Shown: piece by piece, positions 45,654-54,948 of the stretch
How positions within the stretch are numbered: the stretch's first letter is position 1
Layout of the letters: each line of letters opens with the position of its first letter
DNA from: an uncultured Bacilli bacterium
Lineage (GTDB): Bacteria; Bacillota_I; Bacilli_A; RFN20; CAG-288
Assembly (NCBI GenBank): GCA_944371605.1
Contig: CALVXU010000024.1
Coordinates: 1-64,000 of the forward strand
DNA: 64,000 bases
Reading direction: 5' to 3'
Translations under genes and position numbers: made by a program
The notes under the pieces: generated by a model
Seen by the model: only the letters and a program-made list of their open reading frames with translations
Told to the model about the DNA's origin: nothing
Database searches by the model: none

Positions 45654-45718
45654 GGTTTGATTTCTCATATCGAGAATTAAACATATATTGAAAATGATTT
45701 CAAAAAGGAGGAAATCAG

Positions 45719-47203
45719 ATGAAAAATCTACTCAAAGTGTTGCCTCTTCTTTCTGTTTTAGTTCTTGCTGGATGTGATACTTCTTCTAGTGATAATCACA
45801 CAGCTAACCCAGGTGAAGATTATGTGAGTGTAATCGATACTCCGGTCACAATTGACATTTGGACGACTATCGGTTCTGGTAATCAAACAGCTTTTGATAC
45901 TATGATTGATCGTGTTAAACAGCTCGAGCCGAATATCACCATCAATAACACCTATCAAAATAGTATGGGTTATGATGAACTTCATACTGCTATCGTCAAT
46001 GGTTTCCCAGCTGATAACTATCCTGATTTAGCATATTGCTATCCTGATCACGTCGCTGACTATATCAACGCTGGTAAAGCTGTCGATTTAGACCAATTTA
46101 TCAACGACCCTATCGTTGGATTATCTGAAGAAGATAAAGCTGACTATTTTGCTAAATTTATGGCTGAAGGTCAAGAATATTCGATTCCTGGCACTTATTC
46201 TGTTCCTTTTGCAAAATCCACAGAAGCTTTATATTATAGCGGTGCTTTGCTCGGTATTGATTTGAGTTCTATCGATTCTACTATCAATGCAGGTAAACCT
46301 TTAAATGAAGCTTATTTCAATAATTTATCTTGGTCGGAATTGTTCGATAAACTTTGCCCAGCTCTCATCGAATATAATGAACAATTAGCAAATGATGGAA
46401 AGGATGAAACAACTCCTCTTATCGATTTAGATTCTAACACTAACGCTGGTATCGTCGGTTATGACTCAGATGATAATCTTTTCATCACTTTAGCTCAACA
46501 ATATGGTTATGAATATACTGGAATCGATGAAACAGGTAAGGGAAAAATCCTTTTCAATAATGATGGAATGAAAGAATTGTTGATGAAATTCCATAATTGG
46601 GCTAATAAGCGTTATATCGTTTCTCAAGGTACCACCGGTTCTTATACCTCGAACCTTTTCACTGCTAACCAGTGTTTATTCAGTGTATCTTCCACTGCTG
46701 GTGTTACCTATTTATGGAATCAAAATAATCCTAGAGTTGAAGTCGCTCCAATCCCTCATGCTGAAACTGAATCTGAGACTTATAATGCTCAAATCTCTCA
46801 AGGACCTTCTTTCTGCGTCTTAGATCATGGCAGTGCTGAAAGACGTAAAGCGGCTTGGGTCGTCTATAAATTATTGACTGATACTGTTAATAATACCGAA
46901 TGGTCTATCAACACTGGTTATATGGGTATCAGACAATCTTTCTATGAGACTGATCAATATAAAGCTGCCTCTAGATTACCTTCTAGTGATGAAACTGAAG
47001 CAGCTTTATTAGCTAAGAACTGGCAATATTTACCTACTGTTAGTGATAGAGTTTATACTTCACCTGTTTTCAAAGGATCTGCAACTGTCAGAGATGTAGC
47101 TGGCGGTTTGATGACCACTGCTCTCACCAGAGGTGAATTGACTGAAGAAAAGCTTGAAGAAGCTTTTGTCAAAGCTGAAAATGAGGCGAAGAACGCTCTC
47201 TAA
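45719..47203 (+). CDS. Extracellular solute-binding lipoprotein (first of two)
   Basis: This is a 494-residue substrate-binding protein of the sugar ABC class, anchored by lipobox VLAGC (Cys19). The mature part begins with a strand TPVTIDIWTTIGSG, followed by the usual YxxPDH region (CYPDHVADYI) and FAKSTEALYYSG for the ligand site. The C-terminal part carries SPVFKGSATVRDVAGGL. It binds substrate outside the cell and delivers it to the two permeases. A strong AAAGGAGG lies 8 bases before the ATG. It is paralogous to the next gene. Confidence 0.92.
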   Translation: MKNLLKVLPLLSVLVLAGCDTSSSDNHTANPGEDYVSVIDTPVTIDIWTTIGSGNQTAFDTMIDRVKQLEPNITINNTYQNSMGYDELHTAIVNGFPADNYPDLAYCYPDHVADYINAGKAVDLDQFINDPIVGLSEEDKADYFAKFMAEGQEYSIPGTYSVPFAKSTEALYYSGALLGIDLSSIDSTINAGKPLNEAYFNNLSWSELFDKLCPALIEYNEQLANDGKDETTPLIDLDSNTNAGIVGYDSDDNLFITLAQQYGYEYTGIDETGKGKILFNNDGMKELLMKFHNWANKRYIVSQGTTGSYTSNLFTANQCLFSVSSTAGVTYLWNQNNPRVEVAPIPHAETESETYNAQISQGPSFCVLDHGSAERRKAAWVVYKLLTDTVNNTEWSINTGYMGIRQSFYETDQYKAASRLPSSDETEAALLAKNWQYLPTVSDRVYTSPVFKGSATVRDVAGGLMTTALTRGELTEEKLEEAFVKAENEAKNAL

Positions 47204-47254
47204 AATTTGTTGATTGGAAGTAAGCCCATCTAAAGATATAGGAGGATATAGCTT

Positions 47255-48667
47255 ATGAAACATGCAAAATTATTATCAATGGTAGCTTTTCTACCTGTTT
47301 TAGGTGGGCTAGCTTCTTGTACACGTACTGTTGATAACACCATCTATTTTTGGCACACTTGTGGTCAAACAGTCGCCGCTGAATTACAAAATAGAATTGA
47401 TGAATTCGAACAATTAGTTTTAAAAAATGAAGGCAAAGAGATCAACATTAAACTGAGTTATCGCGGAAGTTATGATGATATTTTAAAAGCCGTCAGAACC
47501 GCTTTTTCTGCTGGCAAGCAGCCGACATTAGCTATCGCTTATCCTGACCATGTCGCTGAATATTTAGCTAGCGAGAATACTCCTGGTCAATATGTTGTAG
47601 ATTTGTCTAAATACATCAATGATCCTGAGATCGGTTTTGGTAAGGAAGCTTGGATTGGTGATGGTGATACATCTGATTTTGTAGAAGCTTTCTATGAGGA
47701 AGGTTCTTCTTATGGTAGAGAAGGTATTTATTCTTTGCCTTTGATGAAGTCTACTGAAGTCATGTATTACAACAAGAGCATTGTTTTACCACTTGTCACT
47801 GAATATAAGCCAGAATTAGATACTACCCAAAAAGCTGAAGATTGGATCGCTAATCTTTCTTGGGATGAGTTCATGGACTTCTGCTATTACATCAAAGATA
47901 ATTATAATCCAGGTGGTGTTTCAGATTTTTGGCCAGCGTTTTATGATTCGGATTCTAATATGTATATCACTGCTTCCATGCAAGATAATATTCCTTTCTT
48001 AGGCTATGATTCTGAAAATAATGGAGAAGTGTTATTCAACAATCCTCAAGCTAAAGAGATGGTGCAACAATTTAAAACTTGGTATGATGATGGTCTTTTC
48101 AGCACCAAAGGTGTGACTGGCAAATATGGATCTAATTATTTTACAAACATAAGTTGTTTGTTCGATATCGGTTCTTCAGGTGGAGCTGGTTATAACTATC
48201 CTGCTGGTGGCAGTTTTGAGGTTGGAATTTGCAAAGTACCAGCATTTAATAAAGATAATCGCTTATATGTCACACAAGGTTTGACCGCTACTGTTTTAAA
48301 GGCCGGTGATGATTATGATGGCGAAAAAGCCTTATATGGATATAAATTTTTGAAATATCTAACTTCCACAGATGTCAACACAGAATTATGTATCAATGGT
48401 TCGGAGGGTTATATCCCTGTGAGACAGTCTTGTTATGAGACAGATTTATTTAAAGATTTTTCTAGCAATACTAGCCTGATGGTAGGGCAAGTCGCTAACA
48501 TCGTTGCTAGTGAGATACAAGGGAATTATTTCAATACTCCTTGCTTCAAAGGATCTGCATATGCTAGAGATGCTGTCGGCGGTATTTTATCGCAAGTCTT
48601 CACAAATAATCGTTCTATCGATGAAGCTTTTACTTTTGCTGAAAACGAGACTAAGAATCAGATGTAG
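47255..48667 (+). CDS. Extracellular solute-binding lipoprotein (second of two)
   Basis: This is a 470-residue paralogue of the preceding protein with lipobox GLASC (Cys22). It shares IAYPDHVAEYL, PLMKSTEVMYYN and TPCFKGSAYARDAVGG with it, but much of the rest differs, so the two could recognise different substrates. Two binding proteins for one transporter suggests broadened substrate range, or sequential delivery. GGAGGA precedes the ATG by about 8 bases. Confidence 0.92.
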   Translation: MKHAKLLSMVAFLPVLGGLASCTRTVDNTIYFWHTCGQTVAAELQNRIDEFEQLVLKNEGKEINIKLSYRGSYDDILKAVRTAFSAGKQPTLAIAYPDHVAEYLASENTPGQYVVDLSKYINDPEIGFGKEAWIGDGDTSDFVEAFYEEGSSYGREGIYSLPLMKSTEVMYYNKSIVLPLVTEYKPELDTTQKAEDWIANLSWDEFMDFCYYIKDNYNPGGVSDFWPAFYDSDSNMYITASMQDNIPFLGYDSENNGEVLFNNPQAKEMVQQFKTWYDDGLFSTKGVTGKYGSNYFTNISCLFDIGSSGGAGYNYPAGGSFEVGICKVPAFNKDNRLYVTQGLTATVLKAGDDYDGEKALYGYKFLKYLTSTDVNTELCINGSEGYIPVRQSCYETDLFKDFSSNTSLMVGQVANIVASEIQGNYFNTPCFKGSAYARDAVGGILSQVFTNNRSIDEAFTFAENETKNQM

Positions 48668-48680
48668 TGAGGTATAAAAA

Positions 48681-50075
48681 ATGAAAAAAAATATCTTGAG
48701 CTCCTTATTGATAATCCCGGTGATTGCTGTATCCATCACCACTAGTTGCACCAAGACAGGCGATGAACTTCCTGAGTGGGTTGACTATATAAATGATCCT
48801 TTAGTCAAGTTGAATCTCGACTATAATAACCATACCTTTGTCAAAGATGGTATCGAAGAAGTATCTTTAGCGACTGCTATCGATGGGGATACCGCTCATT
48901 TTAGAACAGCTGATAACGATTTGATCAAAGCTCGTTATTATGGTATTGACACTCCCGAGAGCACGGGTAAAGTTCAACCTTTTGGTAGAGGTGCTTCTAA
49001 TTTCAATAAAGAAAAATTGCATGAGGCTGATGAGCACGGGACAATTGTCATCACCAGTGTCAGTGTCGATGAATATAAGGCTCCTAGTTTTGACTCTACT
49101 GGTGAGCGTTATGTTTCTTTGATTTGGATCAATACTGAAAAAGAACATGCTTCTTCTTCTGAATTGACACTTTTAAATTTATGGATTGTTCAAGAAGGTT
49201 GGTCTGATGTCAAAAATGTCAATGATTTACCTCAATATCAAAATATCTTCTTTGCTGCTAATGAACAAGCTAGAATTTATAAAAAGAATCTCTATTCTGG
49301 AGTTGATGACCCATTATTCAATTATGGTGGTTATGAAGAAGCCATCATCCCAGATATCAGTAAAGAAATTATAGCATCCATGCAAGATGAAACTCATGTC
49401 AATGAGTTTGATGGTAGAAAAGTCAGATTTAATGGAACTGTGGCTGGTTGGTCCAATAATATTCTTTATTTAACGACTTATGATGAAGAAACAGACGAAA
49501 ATTACGGCGTCAACTTCTTCACTGGCATGGGTGGAATTGATGATAGATATATTCAGCCGGGTGCTTATTTGGAAGTCTATGGATTATGTCAAGATGATGA
49601 AAACTTTGGTTTCCAACTCACCGATGGCAATTTCAATATTTATTCATCTGCTGATTCAGCGGCTCAAGTTGTTATCGAAGCGAGTGAAAACACCGCCTAT
49701 CCGCTTCATGTCAATGAATTCATTCCTAGTGAATTAGGAGCAGCTAATTATGATGTGCTCAATTGTGCCGTCTCTTTGACTGAAGAGGTTGTTGTCAGCG
49801 ATTGTTATATCAACAACAATACTTACACCTTATATTTAGAAGATACGGAAGGTAAACCTTTAGATTTTGATATCTATATTCCTTTTACTTATTATTTGGA
49901 ACCTGGTAATTACAGTACACGTGTTGTTGATGAAAGTGTTATGATCGGTAAAAAATTCAACCTTTCTCATGGTGTTTACACATTCCATAAGACCACTTCC
50001 GGTAAAATCAATTGGCAGATCACTATCTGTAATAACAAAGATTTCTTAGTCGTAAATGAGGAAAATGAGGGCTAA
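48681..50075 (+). CDS. Thermonuclease-family (SNase) lipoprotein with C-terminal OB-like region
   Basis: This is a 464-residue predicted lipoprotein with Cys23 in ITTSC. A staphylococcal-nuclease domain spans about residues 55-205. All active-site residues can be placed: Asp70 in DGDT, Arg85 in KARYYGID, Asp90/Thr91/Glu93 in DTPES, and Arg143 in GERYVSLIW. So it should be an active Ca2+-dependent nuclease cutting DNA and RNA. The second half has OB-like strands (KVRFNGTVAGWSNNILYLTT) that may bind nucleic acid. It follows the binding proteins in the same unit, giving the transporter operon a surface nuclease. Confidence 0.9.
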   Translation: MKKNILSSLLIIPVIAVSITTSCTKTGDELPEWVDYINDPLVKLNLDYNNHTFVKDGIEEVSLATAIDGDTAHFRTADNDLIKARYYGIDTPESTGKVQPFGRGASNFNKEKLHEADEHGTIVITSVSVDEYKAPSFDSTGERYVSLIWINTEKEHASSSELTLLNLWIVQEGWSDVKNVNDLPQYQNIFFAANEQARIYKKNLYSGVDDPLFNYGGYEEAIIPDISKEIIASMQDETHVNEFDGRKVRFNGTVAGWSNNILYLTTYDEETDENYGVNFFTGMGGIDDRYIQPGAYLEVYGLCQDDENFGFQLTDGNFNIYSSADSAAQVVIEASENTAYPLHVNEFIPSELGAANYDVLNCAVSLTEEVVVSDCYINNNTYTLYLEDTEGKPLDFDIYIPFTYYLEPGNYSTRVVDESVMIGKKFNLSHGVYTFHKTTSGKINWQITICNNKDFLVVNEENEG

Positions 50076-50080
50076 AAATT

Positions 50081-50554
50081 ATGTATTGTTGTCATTGCGG
50101 ATACGATTTAAATATCGATAAGGTGGAAAAGAGCGTAGATTCTCATACTTTATTTGAAGAGGCTAATATTGATACTGATGTGAAGTATGTCTGTCCGCGC
50201 TGCGGTCATTTGATTCATAAAAATGTCGATGAACAAGAAATTAAAACTTTATCTGCAGCTAGCCATGCTGAGATTCAAAGAGGTCGCAATTTCTTTGCTA
50301 ACGGCATGTCTCTTAATCTTGTCGGTGCCATCATTCTTATACTAGCTATCATTTTTTTAGTATTATCACATAAACCAGCTAATAATTTTGCTTTGGTCAC
50401 CGATTGTCCAGAATTCTATGTTTCTGTCGTCGCCTTTGTTATCAGTGGGATTCTTATTGGAGTTGGGTTGGTACTGACTATTATTGGTGTTCTTAAGAAA
50501 ACCAAGTATCAGCAACTTCTTAAGGATATACAAAATCAAGTTTTCTTCCAGTAG
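50081..50554 (+). CDS. Zinc-ribbon membrane protein
   Basis: This is a 157-residue protein. The N-terminus carries two CxxC knuckles, YCCHCGYDL and YVCPRCGHLI, separated by about 35 residues, which should bind a zinc ion. A polar segment follows, then two transmembrane helices (about 78-95 and 110-135) and a short basic tail. The zinc ribbon faces the cytosol by the usual rule. Family not assigned. It starts 5 bases after the nuclease gene, in the same operon. Function unknown. Confidence 0.75.
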   Translation: MYCCHCGYDLNIDKVEKSVDSHTLFEEANIDTDVKYVCPRCGHLIHKNVDEQEIKTLSAASHAEIQRGRNFFANGMSLNLVGAIILILAIIFLVLSHKPANNFALVTDCPEFYVSVVAFVISGILIGVGLVLTIIGVLKKTKYQQLLKDIQNQVFFQ

Positions 50555-50597
50555 TGTTGTTTTTTTACATGAGATATCAAAAAAAGGAGGATAAATC

Positions 50598-53500
50598 ATG
50601 AAAAAGAAGTTCTTGTTGTCTCTCGTTGGTCTCTTATCTTTAGTCGGTATGGTTGGTTGTACCGAAACCTCTAGTCCAACCTCATCAATTGTTGAACCTA
50701 TTGAATTAACTTCACTGTCAATCGCAAATAAAGAAAAATTACAAGAAAGATGGTTAACTACTGATGATTATCGTACAATCGAACTCACCAGTAATCCAGC
50801 AATTTTACCTCCTCAGGCACTTCAATCTGGTCTATTAACAGTTACTTCTTCAGATTCTACGATCATCGCTGTCACCGGTTTAACAATCACTCCTCAAAAA
50901 GCTGGTAAAGCTACTATCACTGTTAAATATGGCGACAAATCTGACTCAGTTGAAATAACTGTTTATGATGATATCACTATGATTCCTACTAATGATGTCA
51001 TCGCTTTATCTGAAGCAGATAAAACAATAACTTTTGAAATCAGTTCAACCAGTAATAGAAATAGTTTGACTGATTATGAATGGTCTTCTAGTGATAATTC
51101 TATAGCTACTGTTAAAGATGGCGTCGTCACTGGTCTTAGCGCAGGCGAAGTTACAATCAAAGTCATAGATAAGGCCTTTGAGGGAAACGTAGCTGAATAC
51201 AATATCACTGTTTTGGCTGATAAAGAAGTCATCACTCCTATCAAGGAAGTTGATTCTAATAAGATAAAAGCTGCCTTTACTGTTGATGGTGAAGTAGTCG
51301 CTAAAACTACAAAGGGATTCTTACTTTCTGATGGTGAAGCTGCTATTTATGTCTATTTGAACACTGCTCCTACATATGCTATCGGTGATCATGTTAAAGT
51401 AAGAAATGTTGAATATGAAACAGGCAAATTTTCTAGCAGCACTTATAACGGGTTGCCTCAATTTACTGCTGATGCTGAAGTTGTGTTATTGAGCTCTGAA
51501 TTTGATGGAACTATTCCTGAAGCGAAAGATTTAGATGTTTCTACTGCTAATTCATTTGGTGGAACCATCACTACTGCTTCTGTTCAAAAATACAAATGGT
51601 CGACAGTCACATCTGAATTAGATGATTATACAACTATCAATTTAGATGGTTCTAGCATGGTTATGGAACCTTCTTATATGCCAGACGAATTTAAGATTAG
51701 CCCATTTGGTTATTATGAAGTTGAGGCTTATTTCGGTGGCTATTCTTCTAGTCATGGTTATGCTGCTATGTATATCACCAAAGTCACTCAAAAAGATGTG
51801 ACCGAAAACCTTTTATCTGTCAGCAGCACTGATGTGAACGTTTATGTTGAAAATTCAACAGATATTAATATCGTAGGGCTAGTTCCTGATGACTCTAAAG
51901 ATAAAGTAGTTGTCAAATCTAATGATGAAAAGATTGCGACTATCGCTGCTGATGAAAAAGAAGAAACTGTTTATACCATCACTGGTGTTGCTGAAGGTAA
52001 TACAACTATCACTGTCACTTTAGGCACTGTTACTAAGACTATTAATGTAACTGTTTCTAAGAAGCTTGATGTGACTGCTATTAAGGATATTGTGCCTCCA
52101 TCAGATTATAATCAAACTGTTGGTGCCAAAATTAGGGCTGTCGTTGTCGCAGCAGATTCATATAATAGTGTTATTGTAGATGATGGTACTGGTGCTATAT
52201 TTATCGATAACAGAAATGATGGCAATCAAGATGGTGGAATAGTAGATGAAATGGAAGTTGGAAAGTATTATGAAATCACTGGAGAAGTGAATAGTAATTT
52301 TGGAACTCCATCGTATAAATCTGTTACTAGCGTTGAGAAACTTTCTGAAAAAGCACCAACTACTCAAACTGCTACTGAATTGACTGCCGAAGCTGCTGCT
52401 GCTTTTGCTGCTAAAGGCACTTATAAGACCACTGATCTTAAACCTTATACATTCACTGGTACTGGACATGTTGATGGCAAATATAAGCAAATACAATTGG
52501 GTAGCACTACTATTCAGTTGATGAATTTGCCAAATAGTTTTAAAGTTGAGGAAGGAAAATCATATAAAGTAAGTGCATATTTATATGGATACAATTCGAG
52601 TTATTCATATATTCAAGCAATTGCAACTTCTGTTGTAGAGGATACTACAGGGGGAGGAGAAGAGCCTGAACCAGAGCCCACACCTCTCCCAACGCCCACT
52701 GAAACAACTATTGCTGAGTTGATTGCCAAAGATACTACTGATAACACAAATTTGTATAAAGTGTCTGGTATATTAGAAGATAAGAAGAATACTGACAGAT
52801 ATGGAAATGGTTATTTGACTGATCCAGAAACTGGCGATAGTATTAAGATTTATGGATCTACTACCTCTGCTGTTGAAGATGTATTCAGCAATGTTGGTGG
52901 TGCATTAGATTTTGAAAACCCTGAAACAGCCGTTGAAGAATTAGCAGATATCAATAATGGCGACTATATCACTATGACCGTCAAATATGAATGCTATAAC
53001 GGAACAGATGAAATCATGGGTGTTATTACTTCACATGAAACTTCAGATAGAAAGTATAGTGTTAATATTGCACCTACTGAAAATGGTTCAGTTACATCTG
53101 ATAAAGAAGAATATGCTTATGGTGAAACTGTATCTTTAGCAATTAGTCCAGCAGAAAATTATCGTATTGGTAAAGTTACCGTAACAAATGCATGGGGAGG
53201 TGCAGTGACTACAACTATCGGCGAAAATAACACTTATACTTTTGCTGCTACTGCTATAAATAATGTTACTGTCACTTTTGAAAGCTCTACTGCACAAGCT
53301 TCTAATTATGTAATTAAATCTATAGATTTAGGCTTGGGTGCTTATCCTGATGAAGAACAAAGTAAAGATTTATTAGTTTCAGGCACAACAATAACATTTA
53401 AGTATTATAATTTAGGCGATTATGGTAATGGCATCCAATCAAAGCAGGACGGAGTTTTAAGAAATACAACTGCATTGCCGTTAGCTATTGATAGCATTGA

Positions 53501-53729
53501 ATTCCATTATAATTCTAAGCAAGTTAGTACTAAATCAGGTATTGCTGTTACATTTGGCACTGAGGAAATTTCTTCTAAAGGTTCTACAACTAATGTTCAA
53601 TTTGCTACTGGTGAAACAGTCGATATTGTTGATTGTGATGTTAGTGATGCTACATTTTTCCGTATAGATCATATTGAAAGTGGTGCTTTCTACTTTGATT
53701 CTATTGTAATTAATTTTGTTGTTGCTTAA
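50598..53729 (+). CDS. Large lipoprotein with repeated OB-like and Ig-like domains
   Basis: This is a 1043-residue predicted lipoprotein with lipobox MVGC (Cys21). Ig-like Big_2 modules lie at about 36-123, 125-205 and 405-487. OB-like modules of the YhcR/DUF5689 type lie at about 215-300, 490-580 and 705-815, with GFLLSDGEAAIYVYL and SVIVDDGTGAIFIDN. The first two OB-like modules are each followed by a related domain (KISPFGYYEVEAYFGGY and KVEEGKSYKVSAYLYGY), so an OB pair is duplicated. A Pro/Glu linker is near 690-700 and an InlB-like repeat at 818-896. OB-type repeats often bind nucleic acids. Strong AAAGGAGG precedes the ATG. It is last in the unit. Confidence 0.85.
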   Translation: MKKKFLLSLVGLLSLVGMVGCTETSSPTSSIVEPIELTSLSIANKEKLQERWLTTDDYRTIELTSNPAILPPQALQSGLLTVTSSDSTIIAVTGLTITPQKAGKATITVKYGDKSDSVEITVYDDITMIPTNDVIALSEADKTITFEISSTSNRNSLTDYEWSSSDNSIATVKDGVVTGLSAGEVTIKVIDKAFEGNVAEYNITVLADKEVITPIKEVDSNKIKAAFTVDGEVVAKTTKGFLLSDGEAAIYVYLNTAPTYAIGDHVKVRNVEYETGKFSSSTYNGLPQFTADAEVVLLSSEFDGTIPEAKDLDVSTANSFGGTITTASVQKYKWSTVTSELDDYTTINLDGSSMVMEPSYMPDEFKISPFGYYEVEAYFGGYSSSHGYAAMYITKVTQKDVTENLLSVSSTDVNVYVENSTDINIVGLVPDDSKDKVVVKSNDEKIATIAADEKEETVYTITGVAEGNTTITVTLGTVTKTINVTVSKKLDVTAIKDIVPPSDYNQTVGAKIRAVVVAADSYNSVIVDDGTGAIFIDNRNDGNQDGGIVDEMEVGKYYEITGEVNSNFGTPSYKSVTSVEKLSEKAPTTQTATELTAEAAAAFAAKGTYKTTDLKPYTFTGTGHVDGKYKQIQLGSTTIQLMNLPNSFKVEEGKSYKVSAYLYGYNSSYSYIQAIATSVVEDTTGGGEEPEPEPTPLPTPTETTIAELIAKDTTDNTNLYKVSGILEDKKNTDRYGNGYLTDPETGDSIKIYGSTTSAVEDVFSNVGGALDFENPETAVEELADINNGDYITMTVKYECYNGTDEIMGVITSHETSDRKYSVNIAPTENGSVTSDKEEYAYGETVSLAISPAENYRIGKVTVTNAWGGAVTTTIGENNTYTFAATAINNVTVTFESSTAQASNYVIKSIDLGLGAYPDEEQSKDLLVSGTTITFKYYNLGDYGNGIQSKQDGVLRNTTALPLAIDSIEFHYNSKQVSTKSGIAVTFGTEEISSKGSTTNVQFATGETVDIVDCDVSDATFFRIDHIESGAFYFDSIVINFVVA

Positions 53730-53751
53730 TTAATTCTGTTAAATTGATTAT

Positions 53752-53784
53752 GTGTCCTGCCGTAAAGGCAGGACACTTCTTTTC
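53752..53784 (+). terminator. Rho-independent terminator of the nuclease/ABC operon
   Basis: GTGTCCTGCC pairs perfectly with GGCAGGACAC around GTAAA, followed by TTCTTTTC. Confidence 0.93.
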
Positions 53785-53813
53785 TTGACTAATCGGTGCG
53801 AAAATAAGATAAT
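53785..53813 (+). promoter_or_regulatory. Promoter of the tRNA-Ser gene
   Basis: TTGACT (53785-53790) and GATAAT (53808-53813) have exactly 17-bp spacing. The tRNA begins 16 bases after the -10 box. Confidence 0.7.
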
Positions 53814-53829
53814 ATTTAAGCACCTTTTT

Positions 53830-53917
53830 GGAGTGATACTCAAGTTGGTGAAGAGGAGTCCCTGCTAAGGACTTAGGGGGAGCAATCCCCGCGAGAGTTC
53901 AAATCTCTCTCACTCCG
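53830..53917 (+). tRNA. tRNA-Ser(GCU)
   Basis: This is a class II tRNA of 88 nt with acceptor stem GGAGTGA/TCACTCC and discriminator G. Anticodon stem AGTCC/GGACT encloses the loop CTGCTAA, giving anticodon GCT (53864-53866). It reads the serine codons AGC and AGU. A long variable arm GGGG/CCCC and T-arm GAGAG-TTCAAAT-CTCTC are seen. The CCA end is not encoded, so a CCA-adding enzyme is needed. Confidence 0.95.
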
Positions 53918-53933
53918 TATTTGACTGAAATAT

Positions 53934-53955
53934 GCCCTAATTCTAGGGCTTTTTT
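53934..53955 (+). terminator. Rho-independent terminator of the tRNA gene
   Basis: GCCCTA pairs with TAGGGC around ATTC, followed by seven Ts. Confidence 0.9.
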
Positions 53956-54250
53956 ATTTTCTGTTTGAACTTTGTTTGCACTTTTTATCAAGTTTTCTAA
54001 ATTTAAGACTGCTGCATTTATATTATGTGGATACAAATGACTATGTAATTTAGTGATCAGTATTTTATAGATATATCAGTTGTATATATAGTAGTTTATT
54101 TCTCAGTTTAAAATGTTATTCTCTTTTATAAAAGTCCTAAACTCTCTTATTCATGACTATATCTATCAGAGGATTTTTATGCTCGATATAAAATTTATTT
54201 TATTTTATTAATTGTGTATAAGAATCGAATTTGGTTTTAAGGAGAACAGC
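53956..54250. other. Gene-free AT-rich stretch (295 bp)
   Basis: No ORF, RNA or repeat that I can support. The only structure is AGCTTA-AA-TAAGCT across the stop of the DUF4097 gene at its right edge (54248-54261), which could weakly terminate that leftward transcript. No second copy of the tRNA 3' end was found, so there is no attachment-site evidence. Confidence 0.6.
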
Positions 54251-54922
54251 TTATTTAAGCTCTAGTGGTATCATTTCAATATTCGCGTCACCATTATTGC
54301 AGTTCACATGTAATATTTTTTCACCATTTTCCTTCTTTGATGGGAGGTTGGTGTTTCCTTTTTTAATATCACATTTTATTGAGTAATCATCATAGCTTCC
54401 TACAATTGTCCCATTTATATTTTCATTTTTTGTGGTTAATTCAATCTTGTTAGATCCATAAATATCAATCAACTCAATATCTCCATATATAGTATTTAGC
54501 ATTATATAATTAGATATTGTCAGATTATCTGCATTAATGTTTTCATTAGTTGTGCTGATTTGTAACGAAGATATCGTAGAAGGAAGATATAGATTTATTA
54601 TTCGATATTGACTATCACTTTGAATACCGATGAAATCATACCATTGCTTATCTATTCCGAGTGATATATCGATTATCGAATCATTTTCAGTGATGTTTAA
54701 ATATTCTTTATCACTGTCATAATATTCAATCATGAGTTTATCATCCATAGACTTTTTGATATTGACAGTTCGATTTTCAACTGTCATTGTAAGTGATGTG
54801 AGGGAGCTACTACTAGTATAGGTTTGAGCATTAAATTCAGTATCTCCACAGCTTGTTAAGCCGAATAATGTTGAAGCTAAAATTCCTAAACTAAATAATT
54901 TATTTAAAATATACTTATTCAT
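54251..54922 (-). CDS. DUF4097-like (putative adhesin) beta-helix lipoprotein
   Basis: This is a 223-residue predicted lipoprotein with lipobox GLTSC (Cys25). The body is a series of short beta strands with repeating N/D/E-N patterns (ISTTNENINADNLTI, LTTKNENINGTIVG). This is typical of DUF4097, a beta-helical domain found in membrane-stress and adhesin-like proteins. AAAGGAGGT gives a strong ribosome site. The promoter to its right has a 19-bp spacer with a perfect dyad, the hallmark of MerR activation, and a MerR gene is divergent. So it is probably induced by a ligand of that regulator. Confidence 0.8.
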   Translation of the reverse strand: MNKYILNKLFSLGILASTLFGLTSCGDTEFNAQTYTSSSSLTSLTMTVENRTVNIKKSMDDKLMIEYYDSDKEYLNITENDSIIDISLGIDKQWYDFIGIQSDSQYRIINLYLPSTISSLQISTTNENINADNLTISNYIMLNTIYGDIELIDIYGSNKIELTTKNENINGTIVGSYDDYSIKCDIKKGNTNLPSKKENGEKILHVNCNNGDANIEMIPLELK

Positions 54923-54948
54923 ACTTTATTTTTACCTCCTTTGGAATA

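Noticed and set aside
53830-53917. tRNA-Ser as an integration site for a mobile element
   Set aside because: No duplicated 3' tRNA end, integrase or mobility gene was found downstream in the window.
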